The translations under genes were made by a program, and so were the position numbers. 64,000 bases of DNA from Vibrio lentus (GTDB lineage Bacteria; Pseudomonadota; Gammaproteobacteria; Enterobacterales; Vibrionaceae): the NCBI RefSeq assembly GCF_002875945.1, contig NZ_MCZK01000101.1, positions 1 through 64,000 on the forward strand, given 5' to 3'. This document shows, in pieces, positions 62,257 through 64,000 of the stretch (position 1 is its first letter; the number at the start of each line of letters is the position of its first letter). The notes under the pieces are model-generated. The model saw only the letters and a list, made by a program, of their open reading frames with translations, was not told where the DNA came from and made no database searches.

Positions 62257-62929
62257 AATCTCAATCTTAGGCCTAATATTAGAAGCTAGCTTACTAGTTA
62301 AGATGGTCATGCTGATTCTTATGGGCATGTCTGTTGTTTCTTGGGCAATGATCATAAAAAGAAGTAAAGTATTATCTCAAGCTTCTAAACAAACAGAAGT
62401 CTTTGAAGACAAATTTTGGTCTGGCGTTGATCTTGCTAAATTGTACCAAGAGAGTAATAAACGCAAAGACGAGCTTTCTGGTACTGAAGAAATCTTCTAC
62501 GCAGGCTTCACCGAATTTGCTCGCCTTCGTAAATCTAATGCCACTTCTCCAGATTTCATTATGGAAGGCACAGGTCGCGCAATGCGCGTTGCGGTTGCCC
62601 GTGAAGTGGATGAGCTAGAAACCAATTTACCTTTCCTAGCGACCGTCGGTTCTATCAGTCCTTATATCGGCCTTTTTGGTACGGTATGGGGCATCATGCA
62701 CTCATTCATCGCACTAGGCGAAGTGAAGCAGGCGACACTTGCTATGGTTGCACCTGGTATTGCAGAAGCACTGATTGCAACAGCAATGGGTCTATTTGCT
62801 GCTATTCCGGCTGTTATGGCTTACAACCGCTTCAGTAGCCGAGTAGGTAAACTCGAACATAACTACGCGACTTTCTCTGAAGAGTTCCACAGCATTCTTC
62901 ACCGTCAAGCGATGGCTGGCAGGGAATAA
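62246..62929 (+). CDS. tolQ: Tol-Pal system protein TolQ (GTG start)
   Basis: Inner-membrane stator of the proton-driven TolQRA motor that supports outer-membrane constriction. 227 residues with three membrane helices (about 15-37, 135-158, 170-193) and conserved [19 protein letters not shown] and [27 protein letters not shown] start at 62246 within the end of ybgC; 3 bp before tolR. Confidence 0.95.
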   Translation: MTAEISILGLILEASLLVKMVMLILMGMSVVSWAMIIKRSKVLSQASKQTEVFEDKFWSGVDLAKLYQESNKRKDELSGTEEIFYAGFTEFARLRKSNATSPDFIMEGTGRAMRVAVAREVDELETNLPFLATVGSISPYIGLFGTVWGIMHSFIALGEVKQATLAMVAPGIAEALIATAMGLFAAIPAVMAYNRFSSRVGKLEHNYATFSEEFHSILHRQAMAGRE

Positions 62930-62932
62930 TAG

Positions 62933-63376
62933 ATGGCTGGATACCAACCTAAAAAACGCAAAATGACGGCAGAGATTAACGTTGTACCTTACATCGACGT
63001 TATGCTGGTTTTGCTGATTATTTTTATGGTGACCTCACCGTTCGTCACACAAGGTGTTGATGTTGAATTGCCAAAGGCTTCAACGGCTAAGTCAGCTCAA
63101 GATTTACTGGGTGACGAGAACGCGAGCTTTATTATCGTTGAAGTGAACAAAGATGGTGAGCTTGGCTTGAGCGTTAACGATGAAGAGGTTCAACGAGGCC
63201 TGTCAATTGAAGACATTATTGTTCGGGTTAAAGCGGAATTGTCTCTGAATCCTAACTCTCCAGTGGCGGTCGGCGGTGATGCCGCAACGCCTTACGCTGA
63301 AGTTGTTTTATTACTTGATGAATTAAGCCGTGCAGGTGTGCCAAAGGTTGGCCTTTTAACGGATATAAGGGAATAG
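62933..63376 (+). CDS. tolR: Tol-Pal system protein TolR
   Basis: 147-residue ExbD/TolR protein: short cytoplasmic end, one helix (about 20-42) with the proton-path aspartate in VVPYIDVMLVLLIIFMV (D in the YIDVM motif), and a periplasmic domain. Starts 3 bp after tolQ, ends 13 bp before tolA. Confidence 0.95.
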   Translation: MAGYQPKKRKMTAEINVVPYIDVMLVLLIIFMVTSPFVTQGVDVELPKASTAKSAQDLLGDENASFIIVEVNKDGELGLSVNDEEVQRGLSIEDIIVRVKAELSLNPNSPVAVGGDAATPYAEVVLLLDELSRAGVPKVGLLTDIRE

Positions 63377-63389
63377 CTCCGTAGCATTC

Positions 63390-64000
63390 ATGAAAGCGAA
63401 TAATAAAAAATCCAATAATTTCAAAACGCCGCTTCTAATTTCAATCGGGCTGCATGTCATTCTATTCGTCGCTCTTATTTGGGGAGCAGACTTTACGATG
63501 TCAGAACCTAAGCCAACAGGGCAGATGGTTCAGGCGGTCGTGATTGACCCTCAGTTAGTTCGCAAGCAAGCTCAACAGATTCGTCAACAAAGAGAAGCTG
63601 CGGGTAAGAAAGAACAAGAACGGTTAGACAAGTTACGTCGCGAAAGCGAGCGACTTGAAAAGAATCGTAAAGCGGAAGAAGAAAACATCCGCAAGCTGAA
63701 AGAAAAACAAGCCAAAGAAGCGAAAGCGACGCGAGAAGCTGAAAAACGCCGAGTTGAAAAAGAGAAACAACGTAAAGTCGAAGAGGCTCGTTTAAAGACA
63801 GAACAAAAGAAAGCCGCGAAAGCAGAAGCTGATCGTAAGCTAAAAGAAGCCGCTGTGGTTAAGGCAGAGAAAGAACGCAAGGCTAAAGAAGCGGCTGTCG
63901 CCAAAGCTGAACAAGAACGCGTGGCAAAAGAAAAAGCCGCGAAAGAGGCAGCAGACAAAGCTCGTAAAGAAAAAGAAGCCGCTGAACGTGCTGAAAAGCA
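63390..64000 (+). CDS. tolA: Tol-Pal system protein TolA, 5' part (runs off window)
   Basis: Starts MKANNKKSNNFKTPLLISIG at 63390. One membrane anchor (about 13-35, LLISIGLHVILFVALIWGAD) followed by a very long Lys/Ala/Glu/Arg-rich helical domain II that continues to the last base of the window. Domain III, which binds TolB/Pal, is beyond the end. Position after tolR and composition make the assignment safe. Confidence 0.93.
   Translation, partial: MKANNKKSNNFKTPLLISIGLHVILFVALIWGADFTMSEPKPTGQMVQAVVIDPQLVRKQAQQIRQQREAAGKKEQERLDKLRRESERLEKNRKAEEENIRKLKEKQAKEAKATREAEKRRVEKEKQRKVEEARLKTEQKKAAKAEADRKLKEAAVVKAEKERKAKEAAVAKAEQERVAKEKAAKEAADKARKEKEAAERAEK

Noticed and set aside
63584..63958. 124-codon open frame on the minus strand, Ser/Ala/Phe-rich
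   Set aside because: It is the antisense of the Lys/Ala/Glu-rich tolA coiled coil; the composition is a by-product of tolA codon use and there is no ribosome site or family match.

Overview
The window is a stretch of the larger chromosome of a marine Vibrio; the gene set and order, moderate GC and overall protein resemblance point to a Splendidus-clade-like species (inference, no alignment was run). Diagnostic signs are a monomeric NADP isocitrate dehydrogenase beside rluE, a tfoY gene behind a c-di-GMP-I riboswitch, mukFEB, Bpt plus Aat, an OmpT-like porin next to dinG, and cydABX-ybgE followed by ybgC-tolQRA. No rRNA, tRNA, insertion sequence, integrase, prophage or CRISPR array was seen. 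Nearly everything is conserved core genome with ordinary intergenic spacing; only a few places look accessory.

Layout. 1-6200: the 3' part of a chemoreceptor gene, then a leftward run dinG, yfcA, priC, rsmS, roxA (replication restart, helicase, ribosome hydroxylation). 6200-11450: porin, rluE (leftward) and icd. 11450-16940: cspD, clpS-clpA, then the leftward aat-bpt-infA, which puts the N-degron adaptor, unfoldase and both aminoacyl transferases within 5 kb. 16990-22300: a glycine-zipper protein, aroA, yciN and topA. 22800-28800: glgC-glgA (glycogen synthesis), an alpha/beta hydrolase, a DUF2007 zinc-ribbon protein, a VTT-domain membrane protein, and tfoY with its c-di-GMP riboswitch. 28800-32800: purR, torD/torR (TMAO respiration), elyC. 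32900-40400: cmoM-mukF-mukE-mukB (chromosome condensin). 40750-45000: a single 1409-residue formate-dehydrogenase-like fusion enzyme. 45140-48390: a leftward three-gene envelope operon (retropepsin-like lipoprotein, 7TM protein with periplasmic domain, ATP-grasp ligase). 48680-51620: cmoB, cmoA, yecE. 51900-57920: aspS, ruvC, an inserted chemoreceptor, ruvA, ruvB. 58475-64000: cydA-cydB-cydX-ybgE behind a perfect FNR box, then ybgC-tolQ-tolR-tolA, the last gene running off the window.

How the genes work together. Three pathways are unusually complete locally: N-degron proteolysis (clpS, clpA, aat, bpt), wobble-uridine cmo5U/mcmo5U synthesis (cmoA, cmoB, cmoM) and Holliday-junction processing (ruvC, ruvA, ruvB). 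Anaerobic or low-oxygen respiration recurs (torD, torR, the formate-dehydrogenase fusion, cydABX with an FNR site). Second-messenger control is visible at tfoY.

The most interesting items are the FdhA/GltD-like fusion, the retropepsin/7TM/ATP-grasp operon, the tfoY riboswitch, the chemoreceptor gene splitting ruvC from ruvAB, a 99-bp imperfect palindromic repeat between cmoB and cmoA, and three short tandem-repeat arrays (7, 20 and 15 bp) placed exactly at gene boundaries (rsmS/roxA, end of mukB, ruvA/ruvB). All family assignments come from reading the proteins by eye; no database search was possible.
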